Shown here: piece after piece, positions 62,781 through 64,000 of the stretch
How the letters are laid out: the number at the start of each line of letters is the position of its first letter
How positions within the stretch are numbered: the first letter of the stretch is position 1
IMG/VR virus record: IMGVR_UViG_3300008448_000036
Coordinates: 1 to 64,000 of that record
DNA length: 64,000 bases
Source of the DNA: a virus
Strand: one strand, 5' to 3'
Made by a program: the position numbers and the translations under genes
Notes under the pieces: model-generated
What the model saw: only the letters and a program-made list of their open reading frames with translations
Told to the model about the DNA's origin: nothing
The model's database searches: none

Positions 62781-64000
62781 TAATACCAGCTAACGCTTTC
62801 ATGCGATCTGCCATTAAAGAATCTAAACTCGCTGGTTGTTTAGATCTTGTTAAGAAAGGCGTTGATCCACGATTGATTGCTTCGCTTAGTGATTTTGGTG
62901 TTTTTTCTTTAACACTCTGCACTGTGCTTTGAAGAGTTTCGTAGATTGTTTTTGCCTCTATAACACTTTCAGCCTTAGTAATGTTTTCGACAATTTGAGA
63001 TTTTTGTCGCTCATTCAAGGAGACATTACTTAGAACTTTATTCGTGTACAACAATTTAGCATTTGAAATATTGATCTTATCTAATTGATCCTTTAAACTA
63101 TTAACTGCTTCTAATAATTTTTCGTTTGTAGAGTTTAATGAATCAGTTTTTTCTTTTTCTTTAAGAAGCTTTTTATCCATAATTTTTAAAGATTCTTCTA
63201 AGTCGGAAAGATTCTTTTTAGCATATTCCCTTCTAGAAACTTCTTTATCGCCTCTAGCTTTTGCATAAGCTACTTTTTTGGATTCTCTTTCTTCTCTTTT
63301 ATTTGTTCCCATATATCCATCTGGAACATTTTCCATGTCAACCATTAAAGACTCTTCTAGTTCTAGAAGCTCTTCTTCTGTTAACTCTACTTCTTCGTTT
63401 ACATCGGAAGCAACAGGTGCAGATTCTGCTGGTGATTTTTCACCTTTCTCTTTTGCAATTTTTTCAGCTTCTGCTTTTGCAGCTGCTCTTGCTTTATCAC
63501 TCTGTTGTTGAATTCTTGCTGCCTCTTCTCTTTTTTTAGATGCTTGCATTGATAAATCATCTGCTGCTTTATTAGATGTTTCAACATCTTCATCTAATTC
63601 AAGTTCAAGTTCTAACTCTTCCTCTTCTGCTTGAGATCTATGATAAGAAGTACCAGGATTATCATAACTTTCTTTAAATTTAATTCTTAAAGCCTCAGCC
63701 ATTGGTTGTGGTTCTGCTGCTGGTGCTGGTGCAGTAACCGCAGGAGGAGAGGAAAGCATTGTTACTTGTGAAGTCGATGGTTGTGCTTTTAGCTGATCAA
63801 AATTAATTGTTATTAATTCGTCATCATCTCCATCTAAATTAAAAAAGGCTGTTTTAACATTTTTAAATGGATCTTTTTTATCCATACCAATACCTGTTCC
63901 TGTTGCCATCGGAGTAACTGGTGCAGGAGGAGTTACTGTTGGACCTGTTGGATCCGCAGCATTAGCAGACGCAGTTTCTTGATCAACTTCTGCTGGTGGA
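62776..64000 (-). CDS. Prohead scaffold/core protein, gp22-like (5' partial)
   Basis: The sequence is a highly charged, helical scaffold: acidic stretches (EEEELELELELDEDVE), an Ala/Lys helix, then a long coiled coil in the C-terminal 150 residues (LLKEKEKTDSLNSTNEKLLE, VNSLKDQLDKINISNAKLLY). It ends with GSTPFLTRSKQPASLDSLM. An ATG at 63909 exists, but the frame stays open upstream through a Pro/Ala/Thr-rich stretch to the window edge, so the real start is probably outside. It forms the inner core around which the capsid assembles and is cut out later. Confidence 0.75.
   Translation of the reverse strand, partial: PPAEVDQETASANAADPTGPTVTPPAPVTPMATGTGIGMDKKDPFKNVKTAFFNLDGDDDELITINFDQLKAQPSTSQVTMLSSPPAVTAPAPAAEPQPMAEALRIKFKESYDNPGTSYHRSQAEEEELELELELDEDVETSNKAADDLSMQASKKREEAARIQQQSDKARAAAKAEAEKIAKEKGEKSPAESAPVASDVNEEVELTEEELLELEESLMVDMENVPDGYMGTNKREERESKKVAYAKARGDKEVSRREYAKKNLSDLEESLKIMDKKLLKEKEKTDSLNSTNEKLLEAVNSLKDQLDKINISNAKLLYTNKVLSNVSLNERQKSQIVENITKAESVIEAKTIYETLQSTVQSVKEKTPKSLSEAINRGSTPFLTRSKQPASLDSLMADRMKALAGIR

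Noticed and set aside
1-64000. CRISPR array or insertion sequence
   Set aside because: No set of regularly spaced repeats and no transposase-like gene or terminal inverted repeats with target duplications were found.

Overview
This window looks like part of a large T4-related myovirus (contractile tail), probably from an aquatic or marine setting. The evidence is a T4 gp23-type major capsid protein with a gp22-like scaffold, a gp18-like tail sheath, gp19-like tail tubes, a tape measure protein, a gp53/LysM baseplate protein, and UvsX/RecA-, gp41- and gp32-like replication proteins. The DNA is AT-rich. Every gene I can support lies on the minus strand, so transcription runs from position 64000 towards position 1. 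The host cannot be named from the sequence.

Layout in transcription order. (1) 64000-52400, head and tail: scaffold (cut by the window edge), major capsid protein, a probable neck protein, an ADP-ribosyltransferase-like/NUDIX fusion, a connector candidate, sheath, two tail-tube paralogues, and a tail assembly protein with an apparent +1/-2 frameshift extension. (2) 52350-43285, tape measure and baseplate: tape measure, a baseplate/tail protein with a long Ala/Glu/Lys-rich N-terminus, gp53-LysM and two large structural unknowns. (3) 43278-29657, replication, repair and nucleotide metabolism: a small family A DNA polymerase, a divergent tubulin/FtsZ-like protein, gp32-like SSB, UvsX/RecA, UV endonuclease UvsE, a 5'-3' exonuclease, DnaB/gp41-like helicase, thioredoxin, B12-dependent class II ribonucleotide reductase, a GapR-like protein and a GroES-like protein. 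(4) 29691-19190: ThyX, many tiny genes, a nucleotidyltransferase-like gene, a full-length DNA polymerase III alpha subunit, dUTPase, IMPDH/GMP reductase and a sigma-region-4-like protein. (5) 18859-2661: a cluster of proteins with short recurring N-terminal tags, with ClpP, two nuclease-like proteins, a 2H phosphoesterase, GroEL, Hsp20, Cys/Lys-rich proteins, two P-loop end-healing kinases and a HAD phosphatase. (6) 2595-339: small hypothetical genes, then about 340 bp of non-coding sequence with a strong plus-strand promoter.

How it fits together. The phage carries its own replisome parts (including two unrelated DNA polymerases), a dNTP supply pathway (class II RNR, thioredoxin, ThyX, dUTPase), a chaperone set (GroEL, GroES-like, Hsp20) and nucleic acid end-healing enzymes. 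The most striking pattern is a pair of N-terminal tags, 'MKI[TS]...L..I[IV].EE' and 'ME[NG]WR[KN]F'. They occur on otherwise unrelated proteins and are usually followed by an (L/I/F)-x-E site like the one T4 prohead protease gp21 cuts. I infer a packaged, protease-processed set of injected proteins.

Regulation. Host-like sigma70 promoters, T4-late-like TATAAATA boxes and a recurrent intergenic ACTATTTA box are visible. Several promoters abut or sit inside terminator-like hairpins in front of genes. Function calls rest on motifs read by eye, without database searches.
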